The position numbers and the translations under genes are program-made. The notes below the pieces were generated by a model. It saw only the letters and a list, made by a program, of their open reading frames with translations, was not told the origin of the DNA and did no database searches. A stretch of DNA of 64,000 nucleotides from Amycolatopsis orientalis DSM 40040 = KCTC 9412 (GTDB lineage: Bacteria > Actinomycetota > Actinomycetes > Mycobacteriales > Pseudonocardiaceae). This document shows, in pieces, positions 49,704 to 59,400 of this stretch. The first letter of the stretch is position 1; each line of letters begins with the position of its first letter. The stretch spans positions 39,489 through 103,488 of the forward strand of contig NZ_ASJB01000053.1 in NCBI RefSeq assembly GCF_000478275.1, read 5' to 3'.

Positions 49704-50828
49704 GTGGACTCGCCGTCGACGACACGCAGTGGCTGGCCTTATCCGGTCGATCCGAGTTCGAGGCCGCCGCGCACTCCGGGCCCGATCAGCTTGCACCGCA
49801 ACGACAATCAGCCCGCGTATGTGGGTGTACCGACGTTCATGAGCCTGCCGATCTGCCTGACTCCGGAGGACCTGGTCGCCGGGAAGGTGGACGTGGCGGT
49901 GCTCGGCGCTCCGGTGGACACCTCCACCGGGCACCGCGGTGCCGCGTTCGGCCCGCGGGCCCTGCGGTCGGACGAGCGATACCTGTTCAACAACACCGCC
50001 GAGCTGATCAACGCCAGCACGCGGGTGAAACCGTTCACCGAGCTGACGGTGGTGGACTACGGGGACGCCGCGGTGGACTTGTGGAGTATCGAGAACACCG
50101 AGGGCACGGTGGGCCAGGTCGTCGGCGAGGTGGTCGCGGCGGGCGCGGTGCCGGTGATCATGGGCGGTGACCATTCGGTCATGGTGCCCAGTGTCCGCGC
50201 GCTGGCCGAGAAGTACGGCAAAGAGAAACTGGCCGTGGTGCACTTCGACGCGCATCCCGACTGCCACGAAGAGATCTACGGGCACACGAAGACCCACGCC
50301 ACCACCATCTGGCGGCTGGTCAACGAGCTGGGCATCCCCGGGCGCAACATCGTGCAGGCGGGCATCCGCACCCCGGGGTCACCGGACAACCAGCTGTTCA
50401 ACTGGATGCGCAAACAGGGCATCCACACCCACTTCATGGCCGAAATCGAGCGGACCGGTCTGCCCGCCGTGGTGGACAAGGTGATCGACGAGGCCACCGC
50501 GCACGCCGAGGTCGTCTACGTCTCGCTGGACATCGACGTGGTGGACCCGGCATACGCCCCCGGCACCGGAACCCCGGAGCCCGGCGGCCTGACCAGCCGC
50601 GAAATCCTCACCACGTTCCGCAGGCTGTGCCACGAGATGCCGGTGGCCGGACTGGACGTGGTGGAGGTGGCACCGCATCTCGACCCCGGCTACGTCACCG
50701 CGATGCTCGCCCGCCGGGTGATCCTGGAGTCGATCAGCGGACTGGCCATGCGCAAGGCGGGCATCAGCTCCCGCAACTATCTCCACCCGGTCGCCTCGGG
50801 TGAGATCCCCTTCGCCTTCAAGGGCTGA
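49704..50828 (+). CDS. Agmatinase/guanidinobutyrase-like amidinohydrolase
   Basis: This 374-residue ureohydrolase has all canonical Mn-site motifs: MGGDHSV, HFDAHPD and SLDIDVVDP, plus GLTSREIL. It removes urea from a guanidino substrate. Known: linear-polyene clusters such as mediomycin encode an amidinohydrolase of this family that converts a terminal guanidine to an amine late in biosynthesis. Next to a PKS and an arginine-oxidase candidate, the same job is likely here, acting on guanidinobutyrate or the finished polyketide. GTG 49704 has GGGGAGGGG seven bases upstream. It converges with the PKS genes across two strong hairpins. Confidence 0.9.
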   Translation: MDSPSTTRSGWPYPVDPSSRPPRTPGPISLHRNDNQPAYVGVPTFMSLPICLTPEDLVAGKVDVAVLGAPVDTSTGHRGAAFGPRALRSDERYLFNNTAELINASTRVKPFTELTVVDYGDAAVDLWSIENTEGTVGQVVGEVVAAGAVPVIMGGDHSVMVPSVRALAEKYGKEKLAVVHFDAHPDCHEEIYGHTKTHATTIWRLVNELGIPGRNIVQAGIRTPGSPDNQLFNWMRKQGIHTHFMAEIERTGLPAVVDKVIDEATAHAEVVYVSLDIDVVDPAYAPGTGTPEPGGLTSREILTTFRRLCHEMPVAGLDVVEVAPHLDPGYVTAMLARRVILESISGLAMRKAGISSRNYLHPVASGEIPFAFKG

Positions 50829-50848
50829 CGAGCGGGGTCCCCGGGGAC

Positions 50849-50886
50849 CGCGCGGGCCGTGCCGGACGTCCGGCACGGCCCGCGCG
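50849..50886. terminator. Perfect 19-bp palindrome, probable bidirectional terminator
   Basis: A loopless, perfectly symmetrical 38-base sequence centred on GGAC/GTCC, with arms containing GGGCCGTGCC and GGCACGGCCC. It sits 20 bases after the amidinohydrolase stop, between convergent genes. Very GC-rich hairpins without U tracts often act as terminators in actinomycetes. Confidence 0.75.
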
Positions 50887-50999
50887 ACGCCCGCGTCCGG
50901 TGGGGTTCCCGGATACCCCCCAGCCCGGTTACCCCGCCGGACGCGGGTCTGTGTAAGCCGGGGCAGACCCTCCCCCTGGTCCGCTCCGGTTCTCCGAAT

Positions 51000-51041
51000 G
51001 ACTCAGGAGGGCGACCCGCCGTCAGGTCGCCCTCCTGAGTC
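51000..51041. terminator. 17-bp stem hairpin between convergent genes
   Basis: ACTCAGGAGGGCGACC and GGTCGCCCTCCTGAGT pair perfectly around an 8-base loop, with one more G-C pair outside. It lies 22 bases after the stop of the terminal PKS gene and is its probable terminator. Confidence 0.78.
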
Positions 51042-51062
51042 GTACCGTCGGAAGACGCGGTC

Positions 51063-54000
51063 TCAGCTTTCGAGTTCCGCGACGACCCAGTCGCTGATGG
51101 CGCGTGCGGTGTCCGCCGCGCCGTTCTCCATGATCCCGAAGTGGTTACCCGGAATGTCCATTGTGGAATGCGGCAGGGTCCAGGTCGCCTGCCCGCCGCC
51201 CAGCGGCTCGGCGGCACGGACGAGCAGGGTGGGCGCCGAGATCGGCTCCGGGGTCCACGCCAGGTTGAAGTAGCGGCCCATCGCGGTCAGCCAGGCCTCG
51301 CCCCAGGCGTCGTCGGCGGTGCGGTCCCGGTCGATCAGGCCCTGCCAGGTGTCGGCGATCGAGTCCCCGATCGTCGCGAGGTCCAGCTGGGAGTAGGTGT
51401 CCAGCAGGATCACCGCCGCCGGGCGGATACCCTCGTCCTCCAGCCGTCGTGCCAGCGCGTGGGCGATGACCCCGCCGGACGAGTAGCCGACCAGGACGAA
51501 CGGACCCTCGCCGACCTGCTCCTCGATGGCCGCCTGGTGCACGTCGAGCAGTGCGCCCGCGTCGGCGGGCAGTGGCTCCCCGGTGAGGAAACCCAGCAGT
51601 GGCAACACGAACAGGTCTCGCTCGGCGCGGAGCTCGGCGGCGAACCGGGCGTACTGCTGCGGGCCGGTCTTGCCGACGAACGGCGGCACGCACACGAACC
51701 GCGTCGGTGCCGGTCCCTCCGCGAGCCGCACCGCCTCCGGGGGCGACGGCAGGTCCTTCGCGCAGCCGAACGTCGGCAGGAAGGTGCCCGCGGTGTTCAA
51801 CAGCGCGATGAACTCGTCGATCCGGCCCAGTTCGCCCGCCCGCTCGTAGAGTGCGCTGAGCGTGCCGGCGGGCCGCGCCGGGGCCGCCTCGGCTCGCTCT
51901 CCCACCAGGGTGAGCAGGTGCCGGGCCAGTTCGACCGGGGTGCCGAACTCGAACACCGCGGTCGAACGCACCGGCCGCCCGATCCCCGCGGTGAGCCGTT
52001 TGGCGAGGTCCACCGCCGTGAGCGAGTCGAATCCGGCCTCCAGCAGGTGAGCGCCGGGTTCGACGGCGGTCGCGTCCGGGTGCCCCAGCACCGCGGCCAC
52101 GACGGCCCGCACCTGGTCGACCACGAAGGACAGCCGTTCCTCGACGGGCAGCGCCCCGAGTCCGGCGGCGATGCCCGCCTCGGACTCGGCGGGCTCTTCG
52201 GCCACGGCGGCGGCTTCCGTCAGTTCGGCCAGCAGCCGGCTCGGCCTGGTGGCGGTGAACACCGGGGAGAAGACCGGCCAGTCCATATCGGTCACCGTCA
52301 GCGTGGTCTCACCGCGGTCGAGGGCCTGGGCCAGCGCCCGGACGGCGAGTTCGGGCGCCATCGGGCGGACCCCGCGCCGCAGCATCGCGGCCCGGTACGG
52401 CCCGACGGCGAGCCCGTCGCCGTCCCAGCCGCCCCAGGCGATCGAAGTCGCGGCCAGGCCGCGGGCGCGGCGGCGTTCGGCCAGTGCGTCGAGCGCCGCG
52501 TTGCTCGCGGCGTAGGCGCCCTGCCGGATCCCGCCCCAGACGCCCGCGCCCGAGGAGAACAGCACGAAGGCGTCGAGCGGGCTGCCCGCGGTGAGTTCGT
52601 CGAGCAGCTCGGCGCCGGTCACCTTGCCGTCGAAGACGTCGGCGAGCAGCTCCGGGTTCGTCTCGTCAAGCGGGACGGAGGGAGCGATCCCGGCGGTGTG
52701 GACGACCGCGGACAACGGCGGCAGCACGTCGAGCAGTTCGACGAGCGAGCCGCGGTCGGACGCCTCGCAGGCCACGATGGTGACCTTGGCGCCCAGCGCG
52801 CTCAGCTCGGCTTCGAGTTCGGCGGCACCCGGTGCCTGCGGGCCCCGCCTGCTGGTGAGCACCAGATGTTCGGCGCCGCCCGCCGCGAGCCAGCGCGCGA
52901 CATGTCCGCCGAGCGCACCGGTGCCACCGGTGATCAGGACGGTCCCCCGCGGCTGCCAGCGCGACTCGGGCTCGTCCCCCGCCGGTGCGCGAACCAGCCG
53001 GCGGCCGAACACCCCGTTGGCCCGCACGGCGAGCTGGTCCTCGTCCCCGGCGCCGGCGAGCACGTCGGCGAGCAGCCCGGTCACCCGGTCGCCGGTCACC
53101 GGGGGAAGGTCGACGATCCCGCCCCACCGTCCCGGGTACTCGAGCGCCGCGCTCAGCGCGAGCCCCCACGCCGTGGCCTGGCCGGGGTCGGGGGCCATGT
53201 CCGCGGCGCCGGTCGCGACCGCGGCCTTCGTGCAGAGCCACAGCGGGGCCGTGTGCCCGGCGTCGCCGAGTGCCTGGACGACGACCAGTCCGGCGAGCGC
53301 CCGGTGCGCCGGCCGTCGTTCCGGTTCGAACGCCAGCAGCGACAGCACGCCGTCGAACCTCGGCAGCCCCGAAAGCCGCTCGGCCAGTGCCTCGCGGCGC
53401 AGGTCGCCGACGGGCACGGGCAGCTCGTACACCCGCGCTCCGCGGTCGCCGAGTGTCCGCAGCACGGCGGCCACGTCCTCATCGGGCGCCTCCGGGACGA
53501 GCACCAGCCAGTCGCCGGTGAGCGGGGTGCTCGTGCCGAGCCCGACCGGTCGCCACTCCACCCGGTAGCGCCATGAGTCCACAACGGACAGATCGGCCCG
53601 TTGCCGGTACCAGCCGGACAACGCGGGCAGCACCGCGCCCAGTGCCTCCTGGTCGGGGACGTCGATCAGCTGGGCCAGTTCGGTCAGGTCCTGGTCGCCG
53701 ACCAGTTCCCAGAAGCGGCCACCGACCGGGTCCGCGGTGGCGGGAGCGGGCTCCGCCTGACGGATGTTCCAGTAGCGGCGGCGCTGGAAAGCGTAGGTGG
53801 GCAACGGAATCCGCCGGGGTTCGGCCCCCGCGAAGGCCACCGGCCAGTCGACCTCGGTACCGGCGATGAAGGCTTCGCCGAGCGAGACGAGGAACTGCCG
53901 CATCCCGCCCTGCTCACGGCGCAGGGAGCCCACGACGGCGACCCCCTCCGCGCCCGCGTCCTCGGCGATCGCGTGCACGGCGTTGCGCAGCAACGGATGC

Positions 54001-56462
54001 GGGGCGGCTTCGACCACGAGGTCGTATCCGTCGTCGATCAGCCCGCGCAGCGCCGGTTCGAACAGCACCGGCTGCCGCATGTTCCGGTACCAGTAGGCGG
54101 CGGTCAGCTCCGCCGGGTCGATCCGGGCGCCGGTGACCGTGGAGTGGAAGGCCACCTCGGTCTGCCGTGGGCGGACCGGGGCCAGCTCCCGGAGGATCCG
54201 CTCCCGCAGGACCTCGACCTGAGGCGAGTGCCCGGCGCCCGGCGTGCCGGGGATCCGCCGGGACCGCACCCCGCGCTGTTCGCACAGTGCCAGCAGTTCC
54301 TCCAGCTGAGCCAAGTCCCCGGCGACCGTGCACAGCGCCGGACCGTTCACCGCGGCGACGGTCAGCCCGTCCCAGGGTTCGATCAGGGCGGAGGCCTCGG
54401 CGTGCGGGAGTGAGACCGAGGCCATCCCGCCCTGGCCGGCGATTTCCAGCAAGGCTCGCGAGCGCAGGGCGACGATGCGGACGGCGTCGTCGAGGGTGAG
54501 CGCGCCTGCGACGTACGCGGCGGCGATCTCGCCCTGCGAATGCCCGGTCACCGCGTCCGGCCGGACACCGTGGGAACGCCACAGTTCCGCCAGCGACACC
54601 ATCATCGTGAACAGCGCCGGCTGCACCACGTCCAGCCGGTCGGTCGAGGCGGCACCCTCGTCACCACGGAGCACCGCCGCCACGGAGAAGTCCACATAGG
54701 ACGCGAAGGCGGCGTCACAGGTCCGCACGCTTTCGGCGAAGACCTCGGATTCGGCGTACAGCTTCGCGCCCATCCCGGGCCACTGCGAGCCCTGGCCTGG
54801 GAAGACGAACACCGTCCGGCCCCCGGTGCGGACCGGGCTCCCGTGCGCGGCGCCGTCCGGCTGCCCGCCCTCGGCGAGCACGCCGAGCCGGGCCGAGAAC
54901 TCCTCCAGCGTGTCCGCGGCCAGCACCGCGCGATGCGCGAAACGGCTGCGTGTGGTCAGCAGGGAATGCCCGACGTCGGCCGGGTCGAGCCCGGGTTCCG
55001 CGTCGATGTACGCGCGCAGCCGGGCGGCCTGCGCACGCAGCCCGGCCGGGGATTTGGCCGACAACACCCACGGCACCGTCGCCACCGGGCGGGATCCGGC
55101 CACGGGTGACGGCGTACCGGCGGGTGCCTGCTCGACGATGAGGTGCGCGTTGGTGCCACTGAGCCCGAAGGAGGACACCCCGGCGCGACGCGGACGGCCG
55201 GTCTCCGGCCAGGGCATGGCCTTGGTGAGCACCTCAACCGCACCGGAGGACCAGTCCACGTGCGGGGTCGGCTCGGTCACGTGCAGGCTCCGCGGCACCA
55301 GACCGTGCCGCATCGCCTGCACCATCTTGATCACCCCGGCCACCCCGGCGGCGGCCTGGCTGTGGCCGATGTTGGACTTGATGGAGCCGAGGCGCAGCGG
55401 CCGGTCCGCGGGACGGCCCTGGCCCAGGGTGGCCAGCAGGGCGGTGGCCTCGATCGGGTCGCCCAGCGAGGTGCCGGTGCCGTGCGCCTCCACCGCGTCC
55501 ACGTCCGAGGCCGTCAGCCTGGCGGAAGTGAGCGCGTCGCGGATGACGCGCTGCTGGGCGGCGACGCTCGGCGCGGTCAGCCCGTTACTGGCGCCGTCCT
55601 GGTTGATCGCGCTGCCGCGGAGCACCGCCAGCACCTCGTGGCCGTTGCGCTCGGCGTCGGACAGCAGTTCCAGCGTCAGCAGCCCCGCTCCCTCCGCGAA
55701 GGCGGTGCCGTCGGCGCCCGCGCCGAATGCCTTGCAGCGTGACTCCGCGGCGGCCGCGTCGAGACCCTTGGCGTCGAGGAACACGGCGAGTGAGGCGAGC
55801 ACGGTGACCCCGCCGGCGAGCGCGAGCGCGCACTCACCGCGTCTCAGCGACTGCATCGCCAGGTGCAGCGCGACCAGGGACGACGAACAGGCGGTGTCGA
55901 TGGTCAGCGCCGGACCCTCGAGTCCCAGCGTGTAGGCCACCCGGCCGGACAGGACGCTCGGCGCCGTCCCGGTGAGCACATAGCCCTCGGCCTCCGGCGC
56001 GACACCCTCGCCGTCGAGGCCGTAGCCGGAGGTGGTGCCGCCGACGAACACGCCGGTGCGGCTGCCCCGCAGCGCCGCCGGATCGAACCCACCGCGTTCC
56101 AGTGCCTCCCAGGCCAGTTCCAGCAGGACCCGCTGCTGCGGGTCCATGGTCAGCGCTTCGCGCGGGCTGATCCCGAAGAACGCGGCGTCGAAGTGCCCCG
56201 CGTCGTCGATGAACCCGCCTTCGCCGTCGGCGGCGTCCCAGCCGCGGTCGACGGGCAGCGGGGTGATCGCGTCGACCTCGTCCGCGACCAGCCGCCACAG
56301 TTCCTCCGGCGAATTCGCCCCGCCCGGGTACCGGCACGCCATGGACACCACGGCGACCGGCTCCCCCGCGGCCGCCTCGGCGCTCCGCAGCCGCTCACGC
56401 GTGTCGTGCAGGTCCGCGGTGACCCGCTTCAGGTAGTCGAGAAGTTTCTGCTCAGTGCTCAT
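51063..56462 (-). CDS. Terminal type I PKS module: KS-AT-KR-ACP-TE
   Basis: This 1799-residue protein opens with a coiled-coil docking helix (residues 1-32). KS follows (about 35-455; active Cys in DTACSSS), then AT (about 550-860), KR (about 1170-1390), ACP (GFDSLTAVDL) and TE (from about 1580; GYSSGG nucleophile motif). AT has GHSQGE but the extender motif reads AGHS, not the methylmalonyl YASH or malonyl HAFH, so an atypical extender is possible. KR lacks LDD and has the VWG tryptophan, predicting an A-type alcohol. No DH or ER is present. The TE makes this the last module, releasing the chain as macrolactone or acid. It lies 28 bases downstream of the preceding PKS. Confidence 0.93.
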   Translation of the reverse strand: MSTEQKLLDYLKRVTADLHDTRERLRSAEAAAGEPVAVVSMACRYPGGANSPEELWRLVADEVDAITPLPVDRGWDAADGEGGFIDDAGHFDAAFFGISPREALTMDPQQRVLLELAWEALERGGFDPAALRGSRTGVFVGGTTSGYGLDGEGVAPEAEGYVLTGTAPSVLSGRVAYTLGLEGPALTIDTACSSSLVALHLAMQSLRRGECALALAGGVTVLASLAVFLDAKGLDAAAAESRCKAFGAGADGTAFAEGAGLLTLELLSDAERNGHEVLAVLRGSAINQDGASNGLTAPSVAAQQRVIRDALTSARLTASDVDAVEAHGTGTSLGDPIEATALLATLGQGRPADRPLRLGSIKSNIGHSQAAAGVAGVIKMVQAMRHGLVPRSLHVTEPTPHVDWSSGAVEVLTKAMPWPETGRPRRAGVSSFGLSGTNAHLIVEQAPAGTPSPVAGSRPVATVPWVLSAKSPAGLRAQAARLRAYIDAEPGLDPADVGHSLLTTRSRFAHRAVLAADTLEEFSARLGVLAEGGQPDGAAHGSPVRTGGRTVFVFPGQGSQWPGMGAKLYAESEVFAESVRTCDAAFASYVDFSVAAVLRGDEGAASTDRLDVVQPALFTMMVSLAELWRSHGVRPDAVTGHSQGEIAAAYVAGALTLDDAVRIVALRSRALLEIAGQGGMASVSLPHAEASALIEPWDGLTVAAVNGPALCTVAGDLAQLEELLALCEQRGVRSRRIPGTPGAGHSPQVEVLRERILRELAPVRPRQTEVAFHSTVTGARIDPAELTAAYWYRNMRQPVLFEPALRGLIDDGYDLVVEAAPHPLLRNAVHAIAEDAGAEGVAVVGSLRREQGGMRQFLVSLGEAFIAGTEVDWPVAFAGAEPRRIPLPTYAFQRRRYWNIRQAEPAPATADPVGGRFWELVGDQDLTELAQLIDVPDQEALGAVLPALSGWYRQRADLSVVDSWRYRVEWRPVGLGTSTPLTGDWLVLVPEAPDEDVAAVLRTLGDRGARVYELPVPVGDLRREALAERLSGLPRFDGVLSLLAFEPERRPAHRALAGLVVVQALGDAGHTAPLWLCTKAAVATGAADMAPDPGQATAWGLALSAALEYPGRWGGIVDLPPVTGDRVTGLLADVLAGAGDEDQLAVRANGVFGRRLVRAPAGDEPESRWQPRGTVLITGGTGALGGHVARWLAAGGAEHLVLTSRRGPQAPGAAELEAELSALGAKVTIVACEASDRGSLVELLDVLPPLSAVVHTAGIAPSVPLDETNPELLADVFDGKVTGAELLDELTAGSPLDAFVLFSSGAGVWGGIRQGAYAASNAALDALAERRRARGLAATSIAWGGWDGDGLAVGPYRAAMLRRGVRPMAPELAVRALAQALDRGETTLTVTDMDWPVFSPVFTATRPSRLLAELTEAAAVAEEPAESEAGIAAGLGALPVEERLSFVVDQVRAVVAAVLGHPDATAVEPGAHLLEAGFDSLTAVDLAKRLTAGIGRPVRSTAVFEFGTPVELARHLLTLVGERAEAAPARPAGTLSALYERAGELGRIDEFIALLNTAGTFLPTFGCAKDLPSPPEAVRLAEGPAPTRFVCVPPFVGKTGPQQYARFAAELRAERDLFVLPLLGFLTGEPLPADAGALLDVHQAAIEEQVGEGPFVLVGYSSGGVIAHALARRLEDEGIRPAAVILLDTYSQLDLATIGDSIADTWQGLIDRDRTADDAWGEAWLTAMGRYFNLAWTPEPISAPTLLVRAAEPLGGGQATWTLPHSTMDIPGNHFGIMENGAADTARAISDWVVAELES

Positions 56463-56490
56463 GGCTGTGCTCGTTTCTCCGCCGGTGCGA

Positions 56491-59400
56491 TCAAGAGATC
56501 TGCAAGTCGTTGTCGATGAGGTCGAAGATCTGGTCCGCCGTGGCGTCCTGGATCCGCTGGGAAACGCCGTTCTCCGCCTCGTCCCCGGTCAGGCGGGCCA
56601 GCAGGGCCCGCAGCCGGGCGGTCACTTCCGCCGTGGCCTCGCCGTTGTCGGCGAGGCCGGTCACCGCCACTTCCAGCCGCCCGAGCTCGTCGAGGACGTC
56701 CGAAGCCGCCTCTTCGGCACCGCTCGGCGCCAGCTCGCCCCGCAGGAACGCGGCGAGCGCCGCCGGGGTGGCGTGGTCGAACACCAGCGTCGGCGCCAGC
56801 TTGGCGCCGGTGACCTTGCCGAGCCGGTTGCGCAGCTCGACCCCGGTCAGCGAGTCGAAACCGACTTCGCGGAACGCCCGCGCGGGTTCCACGGCCGCCG
56901 CCGAGGGGAAGCCCAGTACGGCCGCCGCCTCGGTCCGCACCAGGTCGAGCAGGATGGCCTCCTGCTCCGGTTCCGGAAGGCCCGCAAGCCGTTTGAGCAG
57001 CTTGGATTCCTTGCCTTCCTTCGCTTCGCCCGCGACCCTGCGGGACGTCGTGGCGGAGGTGAAGCCGCGCAGCAGGTGCGCGACGTCGTCCGGCCGCTGA
57101 CGCCGGAGGCCCGCCACGTCCAGCCGCATCGGCAGCAGCAGCGGCTCGTCCATGGCCAGCGCGGTGTCGAACAGCGCCAGTCCCTCGTCGGTGTCCAGCC
57201 CGCCGACGCCGTCCCGGCTCAGCCGCGCGAGTTCGGCCTCGCCCAGATGCGCGGTCATCCCGCCGAGCCGGGCCCAGAGCCCCCAGGCCAGCGACGTCGC
57301 GGGCAGTCCCGCCGCACGACGCCGGTGCGCCAGCGCGTCCAGCCAGACGTTCGCCGCCGCGTAGTTGCCTTGCCCCGGCCCGCCGAACACCCCGGCGGCG
57401 CCGGAGTAGAGCACGAACAACGACAGGTCCAGCCCCCGCGTCAGCTCGTCCAGATGTGCCGCGCCGTCCACTTTGGACCGGAGCACGGCGCTGAGCCGCT
57501 CGGGGGTGAGATCGCCGATCAGCCCGTCGTCGAGGGTGCCCGCGGTGTGCACCACACCGGCGAGCGCCTCGCCGATCCCGGAGACCACCTCGGCGACCTC
57601 CGCCCGGTCCGCCACGTCGCAGCGGACGATCCGGACCCGCGCGCCGAGTTCGGTCAGCTCGCGCACCAGTTCCGCCGCACCCGGCGCGTCCGGTCCGCGC
57701 CTGCTGGTCAGCACCAGGTCACGGACGCCGTGGCCGGACACCAGCCGCCGGGCGGCCAAGGCCCCCAGGTTGCCGGTGCCGCCGGTGACCAGCACGGTCG
57801 ACGCCGGGTCGAGACGACGTGGCTGAGTGAGCACCACCTTGCCGACGTGCTTGGCCTGTGACAGGAACCGGAACGCCTCGGGGGCGCGGCGGACGTCCCA
57901 GGTCCGGATGGGCGACAGCCGCAGCACGCCGTCGGCGAACAACGCCATGACCTCGCGGAGGATCTCCCCCATCCGCTCGGCGCCCGCCTCGATCACGTCG
58001 AAGGCGCGGTAGCGCACCCCCGGATGCTCGGTGGCGACCAGCTCCGGATCGCGGAGGTCGCTCTTGCCCATCTCGACGAACCGCCCGCCCCTGGGCAGCA
58101 GCCGCAGGGACGCGTCGACGAACTCGCGGGCGAGGGAGTCCAGCACCACGTCCATCCCCCGGCCCTCGGTGGCGTCGGCGAACCGCGCTTCGAACCCGAG
58201 ATCCCGCGAGGACGCGAGATGCCCGTCGTCGAGACCGAGTTCACGGACCGCCTGCCATTTCGCCGGACTGGCGGTGCCGTACACCTCGGCGCCCCAGTGG
58301 CGGGCGAGCTGCACGGCGGCCATGCCGACCCCACCCGCGGCGGCGTGCACCAGCACGGTCTCGCCGCGCCGGAGGTCCGCCAGGTCCCGCAGCGCGTAGT
58401 AGGCGGTGAGGAACACCACCGGCACCGAGGCACCCTCCACAAAGGACCATCCAGAGGGCAGCTTCGCCAGCAGCCTGCTGTCGGCGACGGCGACCGGGCC
58501 GACACCCCCGGCGAACACCCCCAGCACCCGGTCGCCGGGAACGAGCCCGGTGACCCCGGGACCGACTTCGAGGACGACGCCCGCGCCCTCGTTGCCCAGC
58601 GGCACGTCGTCGGGGTACATGCCGAGCGCGATCAGCACGTCGCGGAAGTTGACCCCGGACGCCCGGACCTGCAGCCGCACCTCACCTTCGCCGAGTTCGG
58701 CCGCCGCGTCCGGGGAGGGCAGCAGGGCCAGGTTCTCCAGGGTGCCGCGGCCCGTGAGGTCGAGGCGCCAGCGGGGCTCCCCGGTGGGCGGGGTCAGCGC
58801 CGTGGAGCGGTCGGCGGGAACCAGCCTCGGCACCCGCAGCTGCCCGTCGCGCAACGCGAACTGCGGTTCGCCGCTGTGGAGCGCCGACGGCAGCCTGTCG
58901 AGGTCTTCGGGACCGCCGAGGTCGGCGAGCACGAACCGGCCGGGGTTCTCCGACTGCGCGGAGCGCACCAGCCCCCACACCACGGCCGAGTCGGCGTCCG
59001 GCACGTCTTCGTCCGGCGTGGTGGCGATCGCCCCGCGCGTGACGAAGACCAGCCGGGAGTCGGTGAACCGGTCGTCCGCGAGCCAGTCCTGCACCACGGC
59101 CAGCACGCGGTGCGCGGCGGAGTGCGGGCCGTCGGTGCCGGGGAGCCAGTGCAGCAACACCGTTTCCGGGCGCTGGTCCGCCTTGACGTCCCGCAGTTCC
59201 GGCAGGTCCAACAGCTCGCTGGACGGCAGTGCGACGTTGTCCCAGCCGACCAGGAAGAGGTTCTTCGACCGCACGGTGCCCGCGGTGGTGGCGGGTCGCA
59301 GGGACAGGGATTCGACCGCCGCCACCGGGTCGCCCGCGCCGTCCGCGGCGAAGATCGACACGCTGTCGCCGTCGTGGCGCGTCAACCGGACGCGCAGCGA

